A stretch of 64,000 nt of DNA from Leptolyngbya iicbica LK (GTDB lineage: Bacteria; Cyanobacteriota; Cyanobacteriia; Phormidesmidales; Phormidesmidaceae), in assembly GCF_004212215.1 (NCBI RefSeq), contig NZ_QVFV01000001.1, positions 1,126,814 through 1,190,813 on the forward strand, written 5' to 3'. This document shows, in pieces, positions 36,575 to 45,413 of this stretch (the stretch's first letter is position 1; every line of letters begins with the position of its first letter). A model generated the notes under the pieces. That model was given only the letters and a program-made list of their open reading frames with translations. It did not search any database and was not told the origin of the DNA. The translations under genes were made by a program, and so were the position numbers.

Positions 36575-37888
36575 CTAAAACACAAACTGAATCCTCACTT
36601 GCCAAGCCGCTTCGTCCCGCTCTAGCCAAATAGTTTGGATGAATTCGCGCAGATAGACGCGGCGTTCTGACTCAGAGAGCCCTTGCCAAAACTCGGCAGA
36701 CCCGAGAGTCTGGGCAATCTCGGCCAGATTTTCGGGGGGCAGTTGCGATCGCTGTTGTTCTAAATCCGCCAGTTCGCCCCGCAGGGTATAGCGACGCAAA
36801 TCCGCGCTGGTGGAGTCCAACACCCCTTGTGCCTGCAGCTGATCAACCTGAGTCAACAGGTCTGTCTTAGCCGTAATTTGAGCGCTAATTCCGGCTTTAA
36901 TCGCACCCACGGGGGGAGCCTGAAAGTTCGCCACCGCTTGGGGAAATTCCTGACCGATCGCGGCGATCGTCTGGGCGAGCACCGCATCATAAGCGATCGC
37001 GCGGCAGTGCTTTTCCCGACCGCATTGCATGGGACGCAAATACAGATAGTCTGACGATTGGCGCGGGCGCGTCACCCGTGAAACCCGCAGCTTGCTCTGA
37101 CACTCGGCACACTGCACCAGTCCAGCCAGCGATCGCTCGGCACTCACCGTTTTGGGTGGCAGTTTGCGGTTACGCCGCAGCAAGCGATCGACCTGAGCCG
37201 CCTCATCCCGAGAAATGATCGGTGTATGCGTATCCCGAATCACTTGCCCGTCTTTATATTCCGAATCCCCACGATAGATGGGATGTTGCAGCCACCGTTG
37301 AGCTGTGGAAGGCGAAATTTTTTTGCCATATTTTTTCTCTAAAAATCGGGTCGCTCCCCGAATGGAGCCATACAAAATGAACTGCTCAAAAAACGCCTTG
37401 ACCGCCGGAGCAGTGGCTTTGTCAAGGGCGTAGCGATAGCGACCACGGCGATAACCGTAGGGCGCGCGTCCCGGTGGCGGCAGCAAATTGATGCGGTTAC
37501 GGGCGTGTCCCGCCGCCAGCTGTTGACGGCGATGTTGCGCTTCGACGGTGGCGGCTAGCTGCAACAACCGTTCAGACGATAACTCAGCGCTCGGGGTATC
37601 CGCCGTGGCATAACTACCGTCCGCCGCAGCCACCCAAATTCCTTGCTCTTCTAGGGTTTTCAGCCTGGCAAAAACCGCCGCTGGCGAACTGCCCAAATCG
37701 CCCAATTGCTGAATGAGTACCCGTTCGGGCCGTTCCTGACGACAGTCGTCCAAAAGGCGTTGCAGTTCGGGGCGGGGGTCATGGACCTGGCAATAGTCGA
37801 TATACACGCGATCGACCGTCACCTCAAATGGCGGCTGAGACGACACCGGGTGATAAGGCGATAGGCAGGTGTAGGCAAACGTGGTCAT
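36575..37888 (-). CDS. Large serine recombinase-like protein with an altered active site
   Basis: A 437-residue protein with the plan of large serine recombinases (XisF/TnpX type). It has a resolvase-like domain (1-95), a recombinase domain (GRAPYGYRRG..., STAQRWLQHPIYRGD), a zinc ribbon (CAEC...CGREKHC) and a coiled-coil end. In the resolvase domain Tyr6 and Ser10 of the YxRxS motif remain, but its Arg is Cys8. The DRLxR helix reads GDLGS, losing both catalytic Arg. Strand exchange is therefore unlikely. No element borders or phage genes are nearby. The start MTTFAYT at 37888 is placed as in the family. Confidence 0.75.
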   Translation of the reverse strand: MTTFAYTCLSPYHPVSSQPPFEVTVDRVYIDYCQVHDPRPELQRLLDDCRQERPERVLIQQLGDLGSSPAAVFARLKTLEEQGIWVAAADGSYATADTPSAELSSERLLQLAATVEAQHRRQQLAAGHARNRINLLPPPGRAPYGYRRGRYRYALDKATAPAVKAFFEQFILYGSIRGATRFLEKKYGKKISPSTAQRWLQHPIYRGDSEYKDGQVIRDTHTPIISRDEAAQVDRLLRRNRKLPPKTVSAERSLAGLVQCAECQSKLRVSRVTRPRQSSDYLYLRPMQCGREKHCRAIAYDAVLAQTIAAIGQEFPQAVANFQAPPVGAIKAGISAQITAKTDLLTQVDQLQAQGVLDSTSADLRRYTLRGELADLEQQRSQLPPENLAEIAQTLGSAEFWQGLSESERRVYLREFIQTIWLERDEAAWQVRIQFVF

Positions 37889-38057
37889 GCAGTCTGGAAG
37901 CAGCGATCGCACCTTTTCAGCTTGCCAGTCAGTCGCCGCTAAGCCGCCAAGCCTTAAGGTCAGATTTAGGATAGTGAGCATTCCCCACCGGATCGCCCCT
38001 CCCGTTGTGCCGTCAGCCGATTATCTTAAAGGAAGGACACACGTTCACCGGATAGTT

Positions 38058-39251
38058 ATGACTGAGGCAGCACAGCGAATTTGTATTTTAGGCGGCGGGT
38101 TTGGGGGGCTCTACACCGCCCTGCGCCTGAATTCTTTGCCCTGGAGCACCCCCGAGCCGGTGGAAATTGTGTTGATCGATCAGCGCGATCGCTTCCTATT
38201 TGCGCCGCTGCTCTACGAATTGGTAACCGGGGAACTCGCCACTTGGGAAATCGCCCCCGCCTACAGTGAGTTGCTGGCGAATACCCGCATTCGCTTTATT
38301 CAAACCACAGTGGAATCGGTCAACCAAAGCGAACAGCAAGTGCAGCTGGGAACTGGAGAAACCTTGCACTACGACCGCCTCGTGCTAGCCGTCGGGGGTG
38401 AAACGCCGATGGATAAAGTGCCAGGAGCCGCTGAGTATGCCCTGCCTTTCCGCACGGTGGAGGATGCCCAGCAGCTGCAAGAGCGGTTACGCGCCCTGGA
38501 AACCTCCGATGCGGAAAAAATTCGCGTGGCCGTCGTAGGCGGCGGCTACAGTGGCGTCGAGTTGGCGTGTAAAGTGGCCGATCGCTTGGGCGATCGCGGA
38601 CGGGTACGCCTGGTCGAACGGGCCGACGACATTCTGCAAACTTCAACGGAATTCAACCGCCAAGCGGCCCGTGACGCCCTCTCAGAGCGCGGTATCTGGC
38701 TCGATTTAGAAACGAGCGTTGACCAGATCACCGCAGATACCCTCACGCTGACCTTCCGTGATCAGACCGATGAATTGCCCGTCGACATTGTGTTGTGGAC
38801 GGTGGGGACCCGCGTGGTGCCGCTGCTCGACACCCTGGATCTGCCCCGTAGCGATCGCCAGCAAATTCAAGTTGAACCCACCTTGCAAGTGGTGGGCCAC
38901 CCCGAAATTTACGCCCTGGGCGACCTGGCCGACTGCAAAGACGCCACCGGCCAACAAGTGCCAAACACCGCTCAATCGGCCCTGCAACAGGCCGACTATG
39001 CTGGCTGGAACCTCTGGGCCTCTCTGCGCGATCGCCCACAGCTGCCCTTCCGGTATCAGCATTTGGGCGAAATGATGACTCTCGGCATCGACAATGCCAC
39101 CCTCACCGGCTTGGGCATTAAGCTCGACGGACCGATGGCCCACGTAGCCCGCCGCCTCACATACTTGTATCGGATGCCCACCCTGGATCATCAAATTCGC
39201 GTGGGGTTGAATTGGATTCAGCAGCCCATTCGTGATCTGTTGTCGGTATAG
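38058..39251 (+). CDS. ndbB: Type II NAD(P)H dehydrogenase, NdbB-like (demethylphylloquinone reductase)
   Basis: A 397-residue flavoprotein with an FAD-binding Rossmann motif at residues 12-17 (GGGFGG), a NAD(P) motif VVGGGYSGVE near 155, and YALGDLAD near 287. The overall sequence follows Synechocystis NdbB, known to reduce demethylphylloquinone before the last methylation in vitamin K1 synthesis. The start ATG at 38058 lies 20 bp after an AAAGGAAGG stretch. The HAD gene follows after eight bases, so they are cotranscribed. Confidence 0.88.
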   Translation: MTEAAQRICILGGGFGGLYTALRLNSLPWSTPEPVEIVLIDQRDRFLFAPLLYELVTGELATWEIAPAYSELLANTRIRFIQTTVESVNQSEQQVQLGTGETLHYDRLVLAVGGETPMDKVPGAAEYALPFRTVEDAQQLQERLRALETSDAEKIRVAVVGGGYSGVELACKVADRLGDRGRVRLVERADDILQTSTEFNRQAARDALSERGIWLDLETSVDQITADTLTLTFRDQTDELPVDIVLWTVGTRVVPLLDTLDLPRSDRQQIQVEPTLQVVGHPEIYALGDLADCKDATGQQVPNTAQSALQQADYAGWNLWASLRDRPQLPFRYQHLGEMMTLGIDNATLTGLGIKLDGPMAHVARRLTYLYRMPTLDHQIRVGLNWIQQPIRDLLSV

Positions 39252-39259
39252 CGATCGTC

Positions 39260-39946
39260 ATGGAACAGCCAAAAGTCATTTTTCTCGATGCCGTAGGGAC
39301 GCTCTTTGGGGTCAATGGCAGTGTCGGCCAAGCCTATGCCACCATTGCCGAGCGCTTTAATGTTGACGCCGATCCGGTCGCGCTCAACGACGCCTTTTTC
39401 AAACAGTTTGGTGACGCCGAGGCCATGGCCTTTCCAGGAGTGGAAACCACACAAATCCCAGCCTTGGAATATCAATGGTGGCGGGCGATCGCGGAAAAAA
39501 CCTTCGCCGATGTGGATCAGCTGGAGGCCTTTGAAGATTTCGATGCCTTCTTCACTGACCTCTACGCCTATTTTGCCGGGGCCGAACCCTGGATCGTTTA
39601 CCCCGACGCTTATCATTCTCTGGAACGCTGGAAAGCCAAGGGCATTGAGTTAGGCGTCATTTCCAACTTTGACTCCCGGCTCTTCACCGTGCTCGACTCC
39701 CTCGCCTTGGCTGACTTTTTCACCACGGTCACCATTTCCAGCGAGGTGGGAGCCGCGAAGCCGGATCCGCAAATCTTTGCCGCTGCCCTGGCGAAACACG
39801 ACTGCGAGCCAGCTGATGCGTGGCACGTGGGCGATAGCTACGGCGACGACTTTGAAGGTGCAAAAGGCGCCGGTCTGCGAGCCATCTGGCTCCAACGGCC
39901 CGAAGAAACCATCACCAAATATAGCGACCAACCGCCCCGACTGTAG
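39260..39946 (+). CDS. HAD-superfamily hydrolase (HDHD3/REG-2-like)
   Basis: A 228-residue HAD phosphatase-like protein. Motif I is FLDAVGTLFG with nucleophile Asp10. The second Asp usual in DxDGT is Val12, as in the REG-2/HDHD3 branch. Motif II is ISNFDS near 136, the Lys motif is AAKPDP near 166, and motif IV is GDSYGDDFEGAKGAG near 192. The substrate is unknown. It starts eight bases after ndbB, suggesting a shared role or only shared expression. Confidence 0.85.
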   Translation: MEQPKVIFLDAVGTLFGVNGSVGQAYATIAERFNVDADPVALNDAFFKQFGDAEAMAFPGVETTQIPALEYQWWRAIAEKTFADVDQLEAFEDFDAFFTDLYAYFAGAEPWIVYPDAYHSLERWKAKGIELGVISNFDSRLFTVLDSLALADFFTTVTISSEVGAAKPDPQIFAAALAKHDCEPADAWHVGDSYGDDFEGAKGAGLRAIWLQRPEETITKYSDQPPRL

Positions 39947-39956
39947 AGCTAGAAGC

Positions 39957-41453
39957 TTATCGTCGATAGGGTTCCAGATATTGCAGCAGGCCACGGGCGA
40001 TCGCTTGGGAGATATTTTCTTGCCAGGCGGGGTCACGGAGTTTGGGCGCATCATTCGCGCCCGTAACAAAGCCCAGCTCCAACAGAGCCGCTGGCATCGC
40101 GGTGTTACGGAGCACGTAAAAGCGGGCTTGTTTGACCCCGCGATCGCCAAATCCAGAAGCGGGCAACACATTTGCATGAATGATGCTGGCAAGCTGTTGC
40201 CCTGTCGCCGAATAGTAGTAGGTTTCCACACCGTTCACATCCGGACGACTCATGCTGATCGCATTGGCATGAATGCTGAGAAAGACCGTGGCATTAGCAT
40301 TGTTCGCGATCGCGGTTCGCGGTTCTAAATCCAATGTGACGTCGGAAGTGCGGGTCATCACCACATCGACGCCTGCCTCACGCAGGAGCTCCGCTACCCG
40401 CAGCGATACGGGAAACACGACATTCTTCTCTTGCAAACCACCGATGCCCACGGCACCCGGATCACGACCGCCATGCCCCGGGTCGATCGCCACACGCACC
40501 CGACTATTGTTCACAGTGGGGGGAATTGCCGGTCTGGCGGGTTGCGGCGGCAGGTTGGGCTGCGGGACTGGGGTTGCAGGTCGCGTGGTGGGGGGCACCG
40601 CAATCTGCGGATTACCGGCCTGAGATGGATTATCCGGAATCGAGCTAATCGACACACCACTGGGCGGCACCAGCACAATCCCCGTTTGGGTGCCGATATT
40701 GGTGGGGGTAACCTCCCAATCGGGACTGCCCGGAGCCAACGTCATGACGACGCGGGTCACGTTGCGCTGGGGGTCTTGAGTGATATCCCAACGGTTGACA
40801 CTGTAACGGTTGTTGGGCAAGGCTTCGGCTTTCAAAAAGGGCGAAATGGAGCTATCAAACAGGTCGATGATGATTTGCCGCTCACCACCGGGCTGGCCTC
40901 GCCGCTCTAAATTGATGGTGGGGATTTCGCCACTGGTGCGCATAAAGAAACCATCAGCAGTGGTCACCACCCCTGACAAAAAGGTCATAGCGCCATTGGT
41001 CGAATATTCCCCCGTAACCGAATTGCCACCGCTAGCGCCCGTTGCGCCACTGCCCATCTGCTGCGGCTGGGGCAACTGCACGACCCATTCATTACTCCGC
41101 ACGCCGCGCACTTCCACCGCCCGCGGATCCAAGGTATAACCGGGTGCCAATTCAATCACCAGACGCGCCGTTTGGGAGTCAAATTGGCCCGATCGCACCT
41201 CGCGAATGGCCCCCCCGACCGCTTGACTTTGGGAAGGGCGACCTAAGGTAGTCCCCGGCAAGTCAATGACGACACGGGTGGGATTAAAGACCATTTGAGC
41301 ACGGGGCTGCACTGGCGCATCCGTGTTAAACACCAGCTGATTACGCTGCTGGTCAAACCGCCAAAAGCGTAACTGAGCCGCCTCGGCAGGCAGGGTATAA
41401 ACCAATGCACTGGTCACTGCCAGTCCGGCGGGAATTAGCCAATCAACTCTCAA
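39957..41453 (-). CDS. N-acetylmuramoyl-L-alanine amidase with AMIN domain
   Basis: A 498-residue periplasmic AmiC-type enzyme cleaving peptide stems from peptidoglycan during cell separation. It has a signal peptide (to about residue 25), an AMIN domain (about 28-125), a second AMIN-like stretch (160-265), a Pro-rich linker, and an Amidase_3 domain from about 320. The Amidase_3 domain has zinc ligands in DPGHGGRDPGA, LQEKN and SIHAN, and catalytic Glu in LLELGFVTG. The start is a TTG with AAGGAGA eight bases upstream. It is convergent with the HAD gene, with a ten-base gap. Confidence 0.92.
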   Translation of the reverse strand: MRVDWLIPAGLAVTSALVYTLPAEAAQLRFWRFDQQRNQLVFNTDAPVQPRAQMVFNPTRVVIDLPGTTLGRPSQSQAVGGAIREVRSGQFDSQTARLVIELAPGYTLDPRAVEVRGVRSNEWVVQLPQPQQMGSGATGASGGNSVTGEYSTNGAMTFLSGVVTTADGFFMRTSGEIPTINLERRGQPGGERQIIIDLFDSSISPFLKAEALPNNRYSVNRWDITQDPQRNVTRVVMTLAPGSPDWEVTPTNIGTQTGIVLVPPSGVSISSIPDNPSQAGNPQIAVPPTTRPATPVPQPNLPPQPARPAIPPTVNNSRVRVAIDPGHGGRDPGAVGIGGLQEKNVVFPVSLRVAELLREAGVDVVMTRTSDVTLDLEPRTAIANNANATVFLSIHANAISMSRPDVNGVETYYYSATGQQLASIIHANVLPASGFGDRGVKQARFYVLRNTAMPAALLELGFVTGANDAPKLRDPAWQENISQAIARGLLQYLEPYRR

Positions 41454-41685
41454 CCTGATGTCTCCTTTCGGGAAACTGCGTAGATATTAGATGACGTTGG
41501 GATGGACGCATCAGTGCCAGCATTTCCTGACAATTTCGCAAGTTTCGCACCTCGCGGCTTCAAAGTCTAGCGCAGGAAATTGCAATCATGAGCCTGCCTC
41601 CAGGAAATTTCCGCAATCTTGCGGGGTTATTGTCAGCACGGCCTTGGGCGCACTAAGGGTGGTCGCTTCATCACAGGGTTCGGGG

Positions 41686-43113
41686 ATGCATCTCACACGT
41701 CAACAACGCCGTTTGGGCGGTTTGCTACTGGGCGCAATTTTGCTGGTTTTAGCGGTTCACCACTGGCTGCTGCCGCTGTTTACGCGCCCGTCGTTGGCGG
41801 CTCTTTTGCCCCAAGATCCATATATTCAGGTTTATTTCAACCAGTCTCAAGCCAGCCTGTATACCGATCCCTATCGCCAAATTCGGCGGCCAGGGGATGA
41901 TTTGGAACAGGTGATCGTCGAGGCGATCGCTGCCGCCACCACCTCCATTGACGTTGCCGTACAAGAAATCACGTTGCCGCAAATTGCCCTGGCGTTGCGC
42001 GATCGCGCCCAAGCTGGTGTCAATGTCCGCATCATTGTCGAAAATCAGTACAACCGGGTTTGGCGGCCGCTGAATGAATTCCAGTCGGGACAAATGGACG
42101 AGTACCAACAGTCCAAACACTCGGAGAAACAGCAGCTCATTGACGCTAACGGTAATGGCAAAATCACCGCCGAGGAGGTAGCCCAGCGTGATGCCATTCA
42201 CATTTTGACCCAAGGCCAGGTGCCACTGCTGGATGACACTGCCGATGGCTCCAAAGGCAGCGGGCTGATGCATCACAAATTCATGGTGGTAGATGGCCGC
42301 ACGGTGGTGCTCGGTTCGGCTAACTGGACGACGTCGGGTATTCACGGAGATTTTGCGTCTGCAGACAGTCGCGGCAACGCCAACGCGCTGCTCCGCATCG
42401 ATAGTCCAGAACTGGCTGCCGTGCTAGAGGAGGAATTTGACCTGATGTGGGGCGATGGACCAGCGGGCAAGGAAGACAGCCTGTTTGGGTTACAAAAGCC
42501 GCTGCGATCGCCCCGCGTGGTCAACATTCCCGGTTCCCAAGTTACAGTACAGTTTTCGCCCGTATCGGAAACGCAGCCCTGGAGCCAAAGTGTGAATGGC
42601 CTGATTAGCCAAACGTTGACTCAGGCTAGCAGCAGTATTGATCTGGCGCTGTTTGTGTTTTCCGATCAGGGAATTAGCGATCGCTTGGCCCAAAAATCTC
42701 AAGCGGGAGTGACCATACAGGCCCTGATTGACCGCAATTTTGTTTACCGCAGCTATAGCGAAGCGCTGGATATGCTCGGCACGGCCATGCCGGATCACCG
42801 CTGTAAATATGAAGCCCATAACCGCCCGTGGACGCAGCCCATCGCCACTGTCGGCACCCCCAACCTGCCGGAAGGCGACAAATTGCACCACAAGTTCGCC
42901 CTAATCGACAACCACACCGTCATCATCGGCTCCCACAACTGGAGCGCCGCCGCGAACCACACTAATGACGAAAACCTGCTCGTTATCCGCAATCCGACTG
43001 TCGCCGCCCACTTTCGCCGCGAGTTCGATCGCCTTGCCGCCAATGCCGAGATGGGCTTTACGAAAGATCTGCAAAACCGCATCCAACGCCAGCGTAAGCA
43101 ATGCGGCGGCTGA
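41686..43113 (+). CDS. Phospholipase D-like protein with an EF-hand-like insert
   Basis: A 475-residue protein with a single N-terminal membrane anchor (residues 10-30) and two complete HKD motifs: His196/Lys198/Asp203 followed by GSANW, and His401/Lys403/Asp408 followed by GSHNW. An insert before the first motif holds DANGNGKITAEE (153-164), a canonical EF-hand calcium loop. The family includes phospholipases, cardiolipin synthases and nucleases; the substrate cannot be decided. The frame is open to 41491, but the ATG at 41686 begins the anchor. Confidence 0.85.
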   Translation: MHLTRQQRRLGGLLLGAILLVLAVHHWLLPLFTRPSLAALLPQDPYIQVYFNQSQASLYTDPYRQIRRPGDDLEQVIVEAIAAATTSIDVAVQEITLPQIALALRDRAQAGVNVRIIVENQYNRVWRPLNEFQSGQMDEYQQSKHSEKQQLIDANGNGKITAEEVAQRDAIHILTQGQVPLLDDTADGSKGSGLMHHKFMVVDGRTVVLGSANWTTSGIHGDFASADSRGNANALLRIDSPELAAVLEEEFDLMWGDGPAGKEDSLFGLQKPLRSPRVVNIPGSQVTVQFSPVSETQPWSQSVNGLISQTLTQASSSIDLALFVFSDQGISDRLAQKSQAGVTIQALIDRNFVYRSYSEALDMLGTAMPDHRCKYEAHNRPWTQPIATVGTPNLPEGDKLHHKFALIDNHTVIIGSHNWSAAANHTNDENLLVIRNPTVAAHFRREFDRLAANAEMGFTKDLQNRIQRQRKQCGG

Positions 43114-43132
43114 CGGGTTGCGAGTATTAGCG

Positions 43133-43235
43133 GCGAGGGGACGGGCCCCTTATACGCCACCTGAGTTAAAGCGAGGGGACGGGTCCCTTGTACTCCACCT
43201 GAGTTAATCGGTGTTGCCGACAGGGACCCGTCCCC
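43133..43235 (+). repeat. Direct repeat plus GGGGACGGGTCCCT inverted repeat
   Basis: Two 38-bp direct copies (43133-43170, 43171-43208) each carry GGGGACGGG(C/T)CCC and CACCTGAGTTAA. At 43222-43235 AGGGACCCGTCCCC is the exact inverse of 43175-43188. It lies between the convergent phospholipase and CPBP genes and likely ends both transcripts. The same GGGGACGGGTC word occurs at 52072. Confidence 0.8.
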
Positions 43236-43251
43236 CTAAGGAATCGAGAAA

Positions 43252-44784
43252 CTAGTTAGCGCTGCTGCCGAGGAGAAATAGCCCCAGCATGGTGACGCTA
43301 TTCCAAGCGCTGTGGAGCAGCATGGGAGCGAGGAGGTTGCGCGATCGCGTGTACACAATCCCCAAGACGCCCCCAAGCACCGCCAAGGGCAATACTTCCG
43401 ACAGACTGAGGTGGGCGATCGCAAACACCAGGCTACTGACAGCGATCGCGCCGCCGACGGGCATGTAGCGCGTTAGGGAGGGCAGCAAAAAGCCGCGAAA
43501 GAGAAACTCCTCAAACAAGGGGGCAGCGACCGAGGCCGTGGTGAAGAAAATCGCTAGCGCGAAGGGATCTTGGGCTTCGAGCACCGTTTGCAACAGCGGA
43601 TTGCTGCCCCCCTGCCCCTGCCAAATCTGCTGGTTTAGCACCGAGACGGTCAACATCAGCGGCAGCGCCGCAAAGTAGCCGCCCAGCCCCCACAGCCACC
43701 AATTACTCCGCAGCTTGAACTTGAACCAGTCCGGCGGCAGGGGTCGATAAGACCGAATCGCAAACCAGAGCACCGCGATCGCTCCGACAGACATCATTAA
43801 GTAGTACGTCAGCGCAAACAACGCCTGGCCGCGCGTGCCCGCCCCTGCGAGCACCCCCCGCAGCGGACTGATGACGACCGGCACCACTAACTGCCCCATA
43901 AACAAGAAGCCACCGACCACCACAATCCAAATGGTCTCTGCCGACCAGGGCACCTCCCAACCGCGATCGCGATTTTGTGCCAGTAGCGCATCGGCGCCCT
44001 TCACTAAGCGCTGAATGCCCAGACCAATGAGCAACAAAATGCCCGTCAAAGCGCCCACTGCCGGAAATACACCCACCGCCGCCAGGGTCAGAATCAATCC
44101 TTGAGCCTGGTCCGCCTCAGCTTGTTCTAGCGCGGCCAAGGCAGCTGAGTCTTGGGTGCGTCGATAATATTGCGCCAATGCCCGATTCTGAAACCACCCT
44201 TGCAGGGTTGTGCTGATCAGCGCTTCACTATCATCCGGCAGGGAACGGTCATGCCAAAGCGCGTCTAGGGTGTCGGCGGTGCGCCAGAGGCGATCGCCCG
44301 TCGCGTGACGAGATTTCACGCCCTCCCAATTGGCTTGGGCAGCCTCAAAGGCTTGCTGCTCCGCCTCCAAAATTCCCAACCGCAGATCGAGCAAATCAAG
44401 TAGTTCTGACTGTCCGGCGATCGCATTTTGTAAGCGGGGCGAGACCGAGGCCGCGTCGCCCGCTAAGGCCGCATTTTCATCTAAGGTATTGACGGCGGTG
44501 GCCCGCACTGAGGCGTAATTTTTCTGGGCATCCGCAATGGGATCCGCCCCCAACAGATTGCGGCGCAGCGTTGCCACCTGTTCAGCGGGTAAGCCATCGC
44601 CCTCCCACGCCGTCGCCTGCAACAACAAATCGGTTTGATACAGCTCTAAGCGGCTTGCGACTTGGGGCTCCTTCCAACTCGCGATGAGGGCACTGCCCAT
44701 AATCAGGCTGACTAATAAGGTAATGACCACCAACACAATGCGACGAAGGGTGCTGGGAAACTGCGGCGCGAGTTCAGAGTCCAT
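43252..44784 (-). CDS. CPBP-family intramembrane metalloprotease with long N-terminal extension
   Basis: A 510-residue membrane protein. An N-terminal anchor and a periplasmic-type helical region of about 200 residues precede several membrane segments and a C-terminal CPBP (Rce1-like) domain. The CPBP residues are EEFLFRG (EExxxR), AHLSLSE and HSAWNS. CPBP members cleave prenylated or bacteriocin-type peptides in other organisms; the role here is unknown. The 240-residue lead before the transmembrane core is longer than in typical 250-residue CPBP proteins. The ATG at 44784 is preferred to a TTG at 44802. Confidence 0.85.
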   Translation of the reverse strand: MDSELAPQFPSTLRRIVLVVITLLVSLIMGSALIASWKEPQVASRLELYQTDLLLQATAWEGDGLPAEQVATLRRNLLGADPIADAQKNYASVRATAVNTLDENAALAGDAASVSPRLQNAIAGQSELLDLLDLRLGILEAEQQAFEAAQANWEGVKSRHATGDRLWRTADTLDALWHDRSLPDDSEALISTTLQGWFQNRALAQYYRRTQDSAALAALEQAEADQAQGLILTLAAVGVFPAVGALTGILLLIGLGIQRLVKGADALLAQNRDRGWEVPWSAETIWIVVVGGFLFMGQLVVPVVISPLRGVLAGAGTRGQALFALTYYLMMSVGAIAVLWFAIRSYRPLPPDWFKFKLRSNWWLWGLGGYFAALPLMLTVSVLNQQIWQGQGGSNPLLQTVLEAQDPFALAIFFTTASVAAPLFEEFLFRGFLLPSLTRYMPVGGAIAVSSLVFAIAHLSLSEVLPLAVLGGVLGIVYTRSRNLLAPMLLHSAWNSVTMLGLFLLGSSAN

Positions 44785-45413
44785 AGAGTTTGGCAAAGTC
44801 AATTAAGGCACTGCTTTCCAGAGTAGCGGGTATTCTCTCCCTGAGGGCATGAAGATGCTGAGCCCGGCAACTCTGCACCCAGCCGCCGCTAAATTCGCCC
44901 GATATGGTGAATTAGACACCTGACCGAGTGGTGTCCGCCGATCCCTTCCACACGCTGGCCACGAGGGGACAAACGGCATCATCTTCGTAATCTGGATGTG
45001 CGATCGCCCTGTTCTTAACAAGAACTTGAAATCAATCAGAAATTTTGGTGCGATCGCTCACGAAGCGCTGTTAAATCATGATTACGCCAGTCAAAGCTCG
45101 CACGACCAACATAAGGATAGGCATGTGATTGTTGCCAGTGACTCGTAACGATCGACCACCGCAAGTTCATTATGTCTTACGTCAGTCAAGCGACTGGCAA
45201 AAGACGTCATTAACACAGCACCTAATGGCCGAGACAGTTTGGTGTTAGAAGATTCCAGCCTCTTTGTGTCAGATTTCCTATCGCTAAAACGGTCACCCCA
45301 GGCCAATATTGTGAGCCACCAGTTCTGTCGTCGATGTTGTGGTCAGAAGTACAGATTTTCCGGCGAACGAAGTTTATTTTAGCTGCGCACTGTTGTTGTT
45401 TTCTCTTGAGTGA
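44785..45413. other. Spacer between divergent CPBP and xdhA genes
   Basis: About 630 bp with no credible gene. GTTCTT-AAC-AAGAAC at 45011-45025 is a perfect dyad that could be an operator. Two HIP1-like octamers lie nearby. The xdh promoter must be in the AT-richer right end (45340-45400). Confidence 0.4.

Noticed and set aside
36575-37888. Excision recombinase of an integrated element
   Set aside because: Catalytic arginines are missing and no element borders, attachment repeats or cargo genes are nearby.
43133-43235. Possible short CRISPR array
   Set aside because: Only two adjacent 38-bp copies without spacers, plus an inverted copy; no cas genes.
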